The notes under the pieces are model-generated. The model was given only the letters and a program-made list of their open reading frames with translations, was not told where the DNA came from and searched no databases. Position numbers and translations under genes: made by a program. 64,000 nucleotides of DNA from Oxytricha trifallax (Eukaryota; Ciliophora; Spirotrichea; Sporadotrichida; Oxytrichidae): NCBI GenBank assembly GCA_000711775.1, contig ARYC01000125.1, forward strand, positions 40,621 to 104,620. Reading direction: 5' to 3'. Positions 10,561-21,602 of this stretch are shown in pieces; the first letter of the stretch is position 1, and the number at the start of each line of letters is the position of its first letter.

Positions 10561-13500
10561 TTAACTTGTTTTACTAATAATGATAAAGCCATTGCTATTT
10601 GATTTTTCGAATAGAAAATTAACCTTTTTACGTATCTTTTGCCTAAACTATATATAATACAGGAATATTAATATTATCGATATAGGCAGAATTATAAGTG
10701 ATAATATTCCTAATGTAAAAGCTGTAATTTTAATGGAACATCTGCATTTTCTAGCTAGCCTTTCCCTTAGGTTCTGCTTATTTTGAAGCTGTTTAAAATT
10801 GAAAATTTTATAGGGGGTAATTACATGTTGTGCAAAGCAGATTTATTGAATAGTAGTCTATAATAAAATAAAAAATTAAGAATAATTTATTAGTTTTATA
10901 AAAAAAAGATTTACCATAAAATGAATAGTGCGTCAATTAATAAAAAGTCATCTAAATAATAAGCATATTAAAATTATAATGTAGAAAATTTTTTTTATTG
11001 CGATCGTTTTGCAATATCTATCATTTAAAAATATTAAGAGCTAACCAACTTGAAGCTTTCTACTTTAATGTTCTAAATTGAATTTTGATTATTTGTATAA
11101 TAATTACCATTATAATTTTTGTAAATAAGAACAGGTACTAGGAGAATAGCTAATATTGGGACTACTAAAAGGAATAGCATCATAATTATAATCATTTTAA
11201 CAAGTTTGAGTTAGGCAACTGAATTGTCAGGTTTAAGTTGCTCTATATTAGTCAAACATTTAATTTCAATCTGAATTCTTACTTTTAGGATTAGAGCTTG
11301 CAGCACAAATAAAAGCGTGATAAGGAGTCATATGACTAGTTTCAAAGGTTTCTCTGCAAAATAGGCAAAAGCTCTTCATACAAAAAGTGCAAGTTAGATG
11401 ATTGCATTGCTTAGCTTTCTCTATGAGTTTATTGCACTCTGGACACATTTATATGGTCTTACCTCTTGCCGCTTATTTATACTTCTATTCCAGGTCTTAT
11501 TTGCAAGATAATTCTTGATGCCAAGGTTGTCTTGTTAGTAAGCAAAATTCATAAAGACAATAGGTGCACTGCACTTAGAATTCATTCGGTTTAGCAGTTA
11601 TGGGCATGCAGCATTTCTCATTCGAGCAATAATAAGTATGCGGGAGTAGAGCAGTTTAAATGTTTGGGGGGGGGCAACACCTGAACCAGTAAATTATATT
11701 CATATTTCTACCTCCTTAAAAGCTCTATAAATCATGATTAAGGTCAAAAAAGAGTCATTAAACATGAATAGAGCATTGAAAATAGGTATAGACAACTCCA
11801 TCAGGTCCATATGATCAAGTTTATTTATGAAATAATCATAATAAAATACGATTTTGTTATTGATTTTTTTAAAAGAATATTTTGTAATATTTTCTTGAAT
11901 TTTGATATAACTAAGTGTTATACAAGCTATATACCAACAAGTGACACATTTAAGTTTATAAATACACGCTAAACTCGTATTAAGATATACCTCTCATGTA
12001 TTAATTGTGTCACTTGTTGGTATATAGCTTGTATAACACTTAGTTATATCAAAATTCAAGAAAATATTACAAAATATTCTTTTAAAAAAATCAATAACAA
12101 AATCGTATTTTATTATGATTATTTCATAAATAAACTTGATCATATGGACCTGATGGAGTTGTCTATACCTATTTTCAATGCTCTATTCATGTTTAATGAC
12201 TCTTTTTTGACCTTAATCATGATTTATAGAGCTTTTAAGGAGGTAGAAATATGAATATAATTTACTGGTTCAGGTGTTGCCCCCCCCCAAATGTTTGATC
12301 TAAATTTCTTCATTTTCTTCAATAATGCTTAATCCAAAATAACTTGCATGATGAAGCTATTTGGTATTTGTTTTTTGCAAAAAACACAGTCAAAGTTGTG
12401 AACTTAGCCATTTTATATTCTAAACGCAATGTATTATTGTAAGCATATTTAACAATAAAGGTGTCCACATTCCTTCAATTACAACATTTCTCTCCCTTAT
12501 TTAAAAAAAATAACTTCTAAACTAAGTAAGGTTCTTGGGGTGTTAGAAACGGAAAAAGACTATTGAGGAGTGTCTAAAGATGTAAAACATATAGCACAAC
12601 TAGACATTTCCTATTAAGTTCTTGAGACTTCATCTATCTTCTAGGTAGTTCATAGTTTTCTATCTGCAATCTCCTTTCTAAAATTTGCAGCTTTTTATTT
12701 CAGCTTCTCTGCTCCTGAAGTCTAATTAAAATAGTTCATTCCTGAATGCTACGGTGTAAGAAACTTGCTTTTAGCAAGCTGCCTCGATTAGTTCTAAGGA
12801 ACCACTAATTACTCTTCTTGTCTTAATAAATTGACTGTTTCCATAAGCCGTTCTTAATTTTCATATAAAAAGTTCTCTTGCTCATTATTCTGGATGCTAC
12901 TTTGTAATGATTGATTGCTCATCATATGTCTATACTCGGTCTCTTTAAAGATAGTCTGCTCATTGAATCTGAGTTATACTGCCAGTAAGTCCAAATTGAA
13001 ATCTTAACTGTGGTCATCAAGTGGCAACATACAAATCATGCATTTCTCATCTTCACTGATTGGCTTTGAACTTGCTGATCTAAATAAAAACTTAAAATTT
13101 TCAATGAAAATAATAAGTAAGTATTATGACAATTATTTACAAATATACCAAATGAAATTTTTAAATTCAGTTTAATAAAATTTATTTTTATAGTGCATTA
13201 TAAAATAATATTATGATGCAATTTTTAATGTAATTGAATTAATGTAGTAAAAATATTAAACTTGACACTCTTTTATATTTCTCAATGGATATATTAATTC
13301 ATTTTGTAGTTCAGATGCTAAATGCACATATGTTTTATTTGTTTTATTTATGCTAAAATCTGTTTTGTCGATGAAATTAGTTTAAAGGAAAGATAAATAG
13401 TCTAATTCATTTTATAAATAAATTAAAATTTGATATACAAAAAGATTAATTTTGAATTTAATTATTTTCTTTAAAGTATAATTTGCTTGAAAAATTACAT

Positions 13501-15593
13501 GGCTCCTCGATAAAAAATAATTTATAAATAAAAAGTCTTTCTATAGCAATTTATTGGTATTAAATGATTATGCTTCTCTTTCATTTGAAGATTCCTTTTT
13601 ACTAGAGGAAAATCTGTTCATTCCATTTGAAGGATTAATTGATCTAATTGTTTGCTTTTTTATTATAAATTCCTAGTTCTTTTTGTTGACATCTGTTTTA
13701 GTTCTTGAGAAATCGTTTAATTAATCATGAATGTTTGCAAACAAAAACTTAGAGAATTCTTCCCTTGTTTTATCAGAAGTATCTCTTATTTGAGTCTTTC
13801 TGTGCTTCATATTCGCTTCATATAAAAATAAAACAATCAGTTTAAAGTTTAATTTGGATAGTATTTTGGTTATTAGTAGGTATATGCTCTTAAATTTCTA
13901 AGTTTTACTTTAAAGTAGGGTCCATAGATTATGGACTATTTAGCAAAAGATTGTTCGTGTGTCTATGATAAGTATAGTTTTCCATAATGTCTTGATTAGT
14001 ATGATCCAAGAAGTTTCTCTAGGTGGCTTCCATGTCTAGAATTTGATCTTCATTGATCTGAGTTCGGGATTTCTGTTCCTCGTCATCAATGTGAATATTC
14101 GATCTCATAGCAAGCATTTCTGTTTTCTATAAGTTAGGGTGACTTATCATTGAGAGTGCACTTTTATGGTAAAAATGATATGAAAAAATATAGTTATTAC
14201 TTTTATGTCTCTCTTAATGAGAGAGTAGCACACCTCCTTCATAGGTATTAAAGATTATACCAACTTCTTCTTACATCTATAGATACTTCTTATTATTTAT
14301 AAGAATTTTATTGGGATAGACGCATATCTGTTTTTCTAAATCTTCATCTGATTATATAGCTTCATTATTCGTAATATGTTCCTTCCTAATAGTCCTATAA
14401 GACTGCATCGTGAAAATATTTTCATTAATTTGCTTCAATGTCTTTCTAGTTTATTTTTTCCTACTTTTCATGCAAAGCAGGCAAAACTAAGCTTAATGAT
14501 TTTAGCTTCTAAGCTCTTCAAATTCAGATTCCATATGAAACTATCTTGGAGATATGAATTAGTGCTCCATCATTTTATTGGTATTTAAGAGTAGATAGGG
14601 CAGGCATTCTTCTACAGTTCTCGCTCCTGCGTAAAATATAGCCCTTTCTACTTTCTCATCTTTAAAATCCATTTCGTATAGCTTTATAATAAGCAACTTA
14701 ACTTTTGTTGTTTCATCTAAGTATTTCAAGTAATCTTCTTTTGGTTTGAATGGAGCCAGATGAGGATCTATGAATATGAATAAAATTTTGATTTTATATA
14801 TCAAACTATTATTAACGCTTTAAGGGTTAATCTGAAATGATTTAAAAATATAGTTTTAGGTTTTAAAATATCATGGATAAAGAAGGAAAATACTCAGTAA
14901 AATTTTAATCTATTTAGAAAGGAAAATCTAATCTTAGGAATTTAATATATAAAATTCAATTTTATGTATTAAATTTTTAGGATCTATGCCTTTATTTGCT
15001 TTACTTTAAATGATATCTCTAATTTTCCTCTTTTAAATTTGAGGCTCTTTGAACGTCCTAATCGACAAGTGATTTCTCTGAGGACTTTACTTTTTCGAAA
15101 TTAATTAGGAATATCTATTGAATTGCGTGTTGTGAGTCGCCAGATTATGCTCAGTTGTCAAATAGTTCTTATTTATTGGCAAGCTACTTTTTTATGAAGG
15201 ATTCTTGTTACTCATTACACTAATCCTGTACTTGGATTTTTAATCCTTAATTGTGTATGAATGCTCAATTTTCTCAGGTTTGTGTAGCTTCCTCTTATCT
15301 TTAGTTTTCATTGTATAAACACTGTAGCTTGAGTCTTTCCTACCTTTTATAATCGTGATCCTCTAGGGGCCTAAGTAAGAGGACTATAGCTTATCTTTGG
15401 AATTGTTCTATTGTAATCCTGATCTTGATTTTTAGTAATTCATCAACTGTCCTTTAGATTGGTCAATGTTATTGTTGTTAAATTAAAGAGTCTAGTTATT
15501 GGCATTGAGATAGCTTATTGGTGATAGCAATTAATCTTGTGCATTATTTATTACTACATTGGGTATTTGATGCTATGTCTGCAATGTTTTCAT
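10560..15593 (-). CDS. RBR (RING1-IBR-RING2) E3 ubiquitin ligase with UBA-like region and C-terminal membrane segment
   Basis: ATG at 15593 begins MKTLQTQHQIPNVVINN. In order on the minus strand: a polar N-terminus; a UBA-like segment (IIKLYEMDFKDEKVERAIFY, about 14,600-14,720); a linker; RING1 (CAIC... ECGHLYCQICLQQYI... DCVFC, about 12,390-12,580), where the CGHxxC signature and ILDQALLKKMKKF tail are typical; IBR (CSNEKCCMPI... CTYCLYEFC, about 11,560-11,650); RING2 (MCPECNKLIEKAKQCNHLTC, near 11,380-11,450); and a hydrophobic segment (MMLFLLVVPILAILLVPVLI, near 11,140-11,200). A further segment at 10,580-10,830 encodes another hydrophobic helix (LGILSLIILPISIILIFLYY) and may be the last coding piece. 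RBR ligases transfer ubiquitin through a RING2 cysteine. At least two IESs (11,658-12,288; 14,763-14,978) are exact; others near 10,840-11,060 and 13,110-13,560 are not resolved. Confidence 0.75.
11658..12288. mobile_element. Foldback IES: 286-bp perfect inverted repeat with G9/C9 ends, pointer/TSD AAATGTTT
   Basis: Arms 11,663-11,948 and 12,006-12,291 pair base for base wherever checked, around a 57-nt unpaired loop (11,949-12,005). The ends are TTT followed by nine Gs, and nine Cs followed by AAA. The 8-bp repeat AAATGTTT flanks it (11,658-11,665 and 12,289-12,296). Removing one repeat plus the insert joins the end of RING1 (KKMKKFRSN) to IQTALLPHTYYC in frame, so it is an IES in the RBR gene. 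The structure resembles a foldback or MITE-type transposon insertion adopted as an IES. It carries no ORF of note. Confidence 0.9.
14763..14978. other. IES, 216 bp, pointer AGGATCTATG
   Basis: AGGATCTATG at 14,763-14,772 and 14,979-14,988. Excision joins ANKGIDP to HLAPFKPKEDYLK in frame just before the UBA-like segment of the RBR gene. Confidence 0.8.
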
Positions 15594-16118
15594 TTCTCAC
15601 TTATTCGAAAATTATGCTCTGCTTCCACCTGACTATTCATCGAATTCCTGTACTTAAATACTACTAAAAAATACGAAATTTTGTACTTTTATAGTGGAAG
15701 ATCTTGACATTTGATCTTATTACTGATGATCTTACTACAAATTCCCAACTACTTTATGCTTTTAATTAGGTATTAAACTTTTTATTTTCCTTTCTTCTAT
15801 AATTTTAACGTTTGAATACTTATTGAAGTTAACTGTATACTCTGGGGTGTCTACTAATTAAAAAGTTTATATATAATTAAGATAAACTATCAATATATTT
15901 TGACTCATAAATGGAGTTACTTGACTATTCTTTTTGTGATATTTTAGCTTTGTTTTCATAGCTACAGTTTGTAATTGATTCTAGTTTCCAAAAAATGTGT
16001 TTTTCATAAGAAAAGCATTATAAATTTATAAAACAAAAGGCTTTTCATAGCGCTTGTTTTTGGACTATCAACTTTTTAGTTTGGACTACTGGCAAGCCCA
16101 GGTGTTTAAATTTCATAA

Positions 16119-16355
16119 TCACTTAGCAAATAAAGTATTATGATTTATTTTAATGTCTAAAAATACTCCCTTTAAATTTTTTATAAATTCACTTCCATCT
16201 TGTTCTTCATTTAAATTTGAATTTTTATAGTTAATCTGATCCCCTATATCGAAATTGCTCTCTTTACTTATCTTAAAATTGGCTGTAGGGTGTTTTTTGT
16301 AATATTTGACATAATTCCCTGAGGCTACTCTGTCTGGACTTAGATTAGTAATCAT
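16119..16355 (-). CDS. Small hypothetical ORF, 78 residues
   Basis: ATG at 16,355 to TGA at 16,119-16,121, hydrophilic (DRVASGNYVKYYKKHPTANF), no internal TAA/TAG. It lies between the RBR gene and a plus-strand coiled-coil gene. It may be a small gene, a coding segment of the RBR gene's 5' region, or chance. No family recognised. Confidence 0.3.
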   Translation of the reverse strand: MITNLSPDRVASGNYVKYYKKHPTANFKISKESNFDIGDQINYKNSNLNEEQDGSEFIKNLKGVFLDIKINHNTLFAK

Positions 16356-17023
16356 TTTTATAATGAGAATTACAATTATTAAGAATTAAATATTAATGAA
16401 AGGGGTCAATGAAACAATTTAGAAAAGAGTTTTAATAATATAATTAGATTTATAGAAAAGATTTGAATAATTTGGATGTTATTGTTTAAATGGATCATTT
16501 ATTTTAATTTGTTATATTGCTAGAATCAAATATTCTGGTTACCGCAATAAAAATAATTAGAAATGCCATTTCATTTTTAATTTGCAATAATATTACTAAA
16601 ATATAGATCAATAAATAAAAGTAACAAAATATTGGCAGTAACTTTTTTCAAACAGATCACTAAATATTAACTAAACTTCATAATTGCTAGCACATTTTAA
16701 TCACATCATTATAAAAAGATTATAGAAAAACATTAATTTCGTGAATTAAAAACTTAGTTTTAATGCCAAAGCTGAACTCGATAAATCTTCACTTACATTT
16801 AAATAAAAGAGTTACTTAGATAGCAAACTGCTGTAAACAATTTATTTTTAAATGATAAAACAATCGCATATTAAATTATGCAGATTAATTCAATTTACTT
16901 GTTACTCTGTTAACTTATCTTAGTTTAATTTCCTCAATTCAATTATACTTGTACTATAATAGTTTATTTTTCCGCTAAATTTACAAATACAAAAAACAGG
17001 AAGTCTATATTTCAATCTTTACT

Positions 17024-18280
17024 ATGGATCTATAAATATTGAGGCCTGCCACTAACTACGCAGAAGAAATAGTTTCGCATTCGTCATCCCAATCCCATGC
17101 AAACTTGTTGACCATCTCAGAGTATGATTAAATTCAAAATCGCCTAGAGGATAGTTATAAAATATTAGACTTGGTGAAAGATGCACTATCTAATCCTGAT
17201 AATATGGAGCAATTGAGGTAGAAACTTGAAGATAAGCAAAATGAGCATGCTACACTTAGAGTTAAAGTTATACGCAAACAAAAACAAGCTTATATACTAT
17301 AGTTAGCTATTAGTTGTAAAAAACAAAGAAGTACTTATTAAAATCCTGAATTTAATATATTACTATTTAAAAGGTACAGTAAACATATTTACTATTTAGA
17401 AGTACAGCATTTTAACATTTTAATTTATATCTCTTAAAAACAAGCTTAATCTATAACTAATCCAAATTTATCACTTCACATCTTCAAAGTCGAATTTATT
17501 GACATTGAATAGAAAGGCTATGCAATGATAAAGCATGCTAAGTCAAAGACTTTCCAACTTATTGAAAATTAAAATTACCTCATGGATTAAATGAAATTAG
17601 CAGTAAATAAAAGAGCTTAGATTGTTGTATCTACTACTTCAATCAGCGTGATTAGGTGAGTTTAGTAAAAAATTTTAACATTAATTATTTTTCATAGAGA
17701 AGAGAAAGAGGAAACATTTACAGTGGAGAGTTTAGAGCTAAGCCAGAGAGATGAAGAAGAGGAGGAATATCGCAGATAGCAGCAATTTCAAAAGAAACCT
17801 ATTTAGAATAGGAATTATAACAACTACGATAGCGACTACGAAAATTAGATTGGATAGAACTATTTGGGAGGAGTGGACTTGAATAGCTTAACAAATTTCT
17901 AAAGTACTAAGCAGATCATTTAAACCTGTGAAGAAATGTTAAGTGAGGATGCAAACGAGGAAAGCGACAAGAAACTTTGGAACTTTAGGGAGTTGTTGAC
18001 ATGGCGTCTCCCAGATCATTTCTGCACAAATCTACCTAAAAGTGGTAATAACATAAGAATGGGTAATGATGGGTTTGTGTTCACAAATCAGATCAATCTT
18101 TATAAGCTTGAACTGATAACTAATAGATTGAAGGAATAAAGAGTTAGTTTTTGTGGTATCGTTAGTCATGTTAAGCAAAACGTAAGTTATTATTGTGTGA
18201 AATGTTTGATATTATCTTATCTTGTCACTTGCTTTTATTTATACAATTTATAATATATAAAAGAACTGAAAGCATTTTGA
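17024..18280 (+). CDS. Coiled-coil hypothetical protein
   Basis: ATG at 17,024 begins MDLQILRPATNYAEEIVSHS. An IES (17,280-17,435) and an intron (17,656-17,697, GTGAG...CATAG) interrupt it. The N-terminal half has a charged helical stretch (DNMEQLRQKLEDKQNEHATL) likely to form a coiled coil. A very acidic block (SQRDEEEEEYRRQQQ) and an Asn/Tyr-rich patch follow, then a globular-looking C-terminal part (LWNFRELLTWRLPDHFC). A GTAAGT near 18,180 may be another intron donor, in which case the TGA at 18,278-18,280 is not the true stop. It is co-directional with NOP56. Function not recognised. Confidence 0.55.
17280..17435. other. IES, 156 bp, pointer AAAAACAAGCTTA
   Basis: The 13-bp repeat AAAAACAAGCTTA occurs at 17,280-17,292 and 17,436-17,448. 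Excision joins RKQKQAQ to SITNPNLSLHIFKV. The insert is a multiple of three and happens to be open, so the repeat and its AT-richness are the evidence. Confidence 0.75.
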
Positions 18281-18403
18281 TTCATAATCTAGCCTCTATT
18301 AAATATCATAATATAATATATTTAAGGACTGCAAATAATACATAACAAATATGTAAACCTTCGAGTATTTAAAGATATATTAGAATCTCTTAACTAAGTT
18401 TAG

Positions 18404-19982
18404 CTTTTTATCTTATACGAGAGTGCTTCAGGGTACGCCCTTTTCGAAAAGGAAGATTTCGACGAATTAGGAGGTCAACTCAAGGCCATCCAAAAATCAA
18501 TTTCCAGTTTAGAGAGATTCTCTAAGATGGTTAAATTGGCTGCTTTCCAACCATTCCAAACTGCTGAGGAAGCTCTTGAAAACATTCAAGCTATTGCTTA
18601 AAACAAAGTAGCAGAGACTCTCAAGAATTTCTTGATCACAAACCTCCCAGCCACTAAATCCTCAAAGAAGCAAAAGTTCTTACTAGGTATTGCTGAGCCA
18701 ATGATGGGACAACAGTAAGCATTTTAACTAATAAGGTTGAACAAATCATTAATCGGTTTATTATAGAGTATTCGCTGAAACTGGAATTACTGCATCTTAC
18801 AACGAATCAATTGAAGAGCTACTCAGAGGTATTAGAACTCACCTCCCAAAGATCTTGAAGAAGGTCAGTGAGGAAGATACCAAGAAAGCTCAACTCGGTC
18901 TTGCCCATTAATACTCAAGATTCATGTGCGCTGCTGATGTCAACAGACAAGACAAGCCAATCATCCAAGCTATTGCATTGATCGAAACTATGGATAAAAA
19001 TATTAATACATTCTGTATGAGACTTAAGGAATGGTTCTCATGGCATTTCCCTGAGCTTAGCAAGATTGTTAGCGACAATCTTATTTTCTCTAAGTTAGTG
19101 CATTTCATTGAAAAAAGAGAGAATATTAATGAAGATATGAAGGACGGTCTTGCTGCTATCGTTTTAGATGAAGACAAAGCTCAAGAAATTATTGAGGCCG
19201 CTAAAATCTCAATGGGACAAGAGATGTCAGAGACTGATGTTCTCCAAGTTAAGAGCTTCTCAGAGAGAGTTGTTGAATAAATTGAATTCAGAGAGAGACT
19301 CCAAGAGTATCTTAGAACTAGAATGAATGCAGTTGCACCAAACTTGACTGCTCTTATTGGAGAAATTGTTGGATCAAAACTTATCTCTCACTCAGGTGGT
19401 CTTACCAACTTGGCTAAGTATCCAGCTTCTACCATCCAAATTTTGGGTGCTGAAAAGGCTTTGTTCAGAGCCTTGAAGACTAAGGGAAAGACTCCAAAGT
19501 ATGGTCTTATTTTCAACTCATCCTTCATTGGAAGAGCTGGCCAAAAGAACAAGGGTAGAATTTCCAGATATCTTGCCAATAAATGCGCTATTGCTGCAAG
19601 AATCGACTCCTTCACTGAAGGTACTCATTAAACCAATCTTTTCGGAGAGAAACTTAAGAGTCAAATGGAAGAGAGACTCCAATTCCTCGCTTCAGGTGCT
19701 AAGCCAAAGAAGAACACTGATGCCATGAAGGAAGTCATTGATGAGCTCAAGAAAGAGGGTCTCTTCTACGACGGTTCAGCTGCTGGCAAATCAAACGGAA
19801 CAAAGAAAGACAAAAAGAAGAAAGTTGACTCCGATGTAGAGATGGAATCAGAGGACGAGAAAGAGAAGAAGAAAAGTAAGAAAGATAAAAAGAAGAAGGA
19901 CAAGAAGAGAAAGACCAGAGACAGCAGTGACGAAGAGTCAGAGGAGGTAGAGAAGCCAAAAAAGAAGAAGCAAAAGCTCTGA
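18404..19982 (+). CDS. NOP56: Nucleolar protein 56 (box C/D snoRNP core)
   Basis: From [20 protein letters not shown] the frame follows NOP56 throughout: the N-terminal domain, the coiled coil, and the NOP domain with [40 protein letters not shown], and the block [20 protein letters not shown] / [20 protein letters not shown] / [18 protein letters not shown]. The Lys/Asp/Glu-rich C-tail ends PKKKKQKL, stop at 19,980-19,982. A 52-nt intron with GTAAGC and ATAG ends sits at 18,715-18,766. NOP56 scaffolds fibrillarin-dependent 2'-O-methylation in the nucleolus. An AG at 18,402-18,403 suggests the first recognised exon starts at 18,404; the start codon is in an upstream exon or segment that I could not place. 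Confidence 0.93.
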
Positions 19983-20303
19983 AAAGTCAGATGATCCGCA
20001 AATAGTAATTAGAATGTACTAAGTGTGTTTGATGCAATATATGACTATTACGACCTAATTTAATTAAGAATTGCATTTCATTATATCTCATTCTTTTATA
20101 TCTAAAGCTTAAATCACTAAAAAATTATACATACTATATCTTTCACTTTAAAGTTACATATCTTTATACTTATAATTCAAAGACTTCATTCTAATTTAAT
20201 TGTTACTTTAAAAATCTAATCAATTAATCAAACCAACTAATCATTCGTTAAACTATACATTAATTACTCTTCATTTTGTACTTATTCTCTCTTTTCTACT
20301 TGC

Positions 20304-21347
20304 TCATTACCTATTTTGGAATGCATTTCTCATAGCTTGTGCTCTTAAATTTTCATCAACCTGCAAACATTTCAAGCAGATATTAGTCCTTTTTACTGTT
20401 CTAGTTCCCTGACCTGCGAAACCTGGAACATCCTTCAATGCTGTAACTTCACCATTCAAGTAAACTTCTTTATCTTTTTTATCATTCAACAAGAACGAAG
20501 GCTTCGATATCGTGTCAGAATAACCACCTGCACCTCCAGCACCACTTTGAGCACCACCCTGCATAGCTCCCTTCTTTTCATAGGTTGTTTTATAATAAGC
20601 TTTGCAGTAGTACAGCATTTAAGTCCAACTCTCACTTTTTTTAAAGACATTAAGGACGTCTCTGTACTGTGCATTATAGGCATTACTTGGATGAATGTAA
20701 GTTCCGTATTTCAAGCAGTAATCTTTGAATCTTCTGATGTCATGATCTTAAATTTGGAAAGCTTTCTTGACTTTATCGTTTTTCATTTCTAGTGAAGCTT
20801 TTGAAGTTCCATCTTAAACTACACAATAGACTTGCAAAGTAAGGAAAGGCTCCTTGATAAAACATCCATTTCTGCATACTGATTCATTTTGAGTCTCAGT
20901 CTTGCACACATCACACTTATACTGAATTTTGATGAAGTTTATTTCAGAGATGAACCCACAAACCTGTAAAAAATAATAAATTCTAATAAGTCAATTTCTT
21001 ACTTTGATGATATGTCTAACAATAGAATCTGAAGGGATAGTTTTAATAAGTTAAATCTATGTGCTAGCCTAAAAATCGTTAATTTGTTCTTTGATCTATC
21101 CAACCACAATCAAATTCTTGGGCGAGTATTGCAACTGCACATAGATGTCGATAGTATTTGATACTTTTCTTAAGCCATTCTTTATCAAAATCACCATATC
21201 TTTGTGAATCAAGTCTTTTAAGTTAATGCGGTTAGAATGCTTCACAAATATGCAAACTCTGCTTTTGTCATCGATGCTTTCTAAATCGATTTGGGAGGTA
21301 CTTTGGTTATGATTTTCATTGTTTTTAAGAGCTGATTACTTATCTAC
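20304..21347 (-). CDS. OB-fold/zinc-ribbon protein, possibly CTC1- or RPA1-like
   Basis: The stop TGA is at 20,304-20,306. An intron (20,964-21,002) joins SDSIVRHIIK to VCGFISEINF. The 5' boundary at 21,347 is preceded by TATAG, so an upstream exon with the start codon is expected. Visible motifs: a zinc-ribbon pattern CDVCKTETQNESVCRNGC followed by LTLQVYCVVQDGTSKASLEM, the arrangement found in the last OB fold of CTC1 and RPA1 (a ribbon inserted before the strand with a DGTxxA motif). The C-terminus has a Gly/Ala-rich linker and a second CLKC pair. A role in single-stranded or telomeric DNA binding is inference only. Confidence 0.5.
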
Positions 21348-21602
21348 CTATATGAATTAATTAGTTTAATAAAAGCAAGTTAAAAGAATATATGGAGTTG
21401 AAATATATTGAAAGGACTAGAAAATTTAATGAAAAATGATTGAAAACATAAATAATGATAAATAATGATAGGGGAGGAGTTTTTAATCACTGAACATGTA
21501 AAGTTAATATTAAAATGATGACCCTCTAAATAATTATGATCATAATAAATTGAGATATTTGTGATGAGAAATAGAAGCATAAGAAAATAACTTATTTTGA
21601 GC

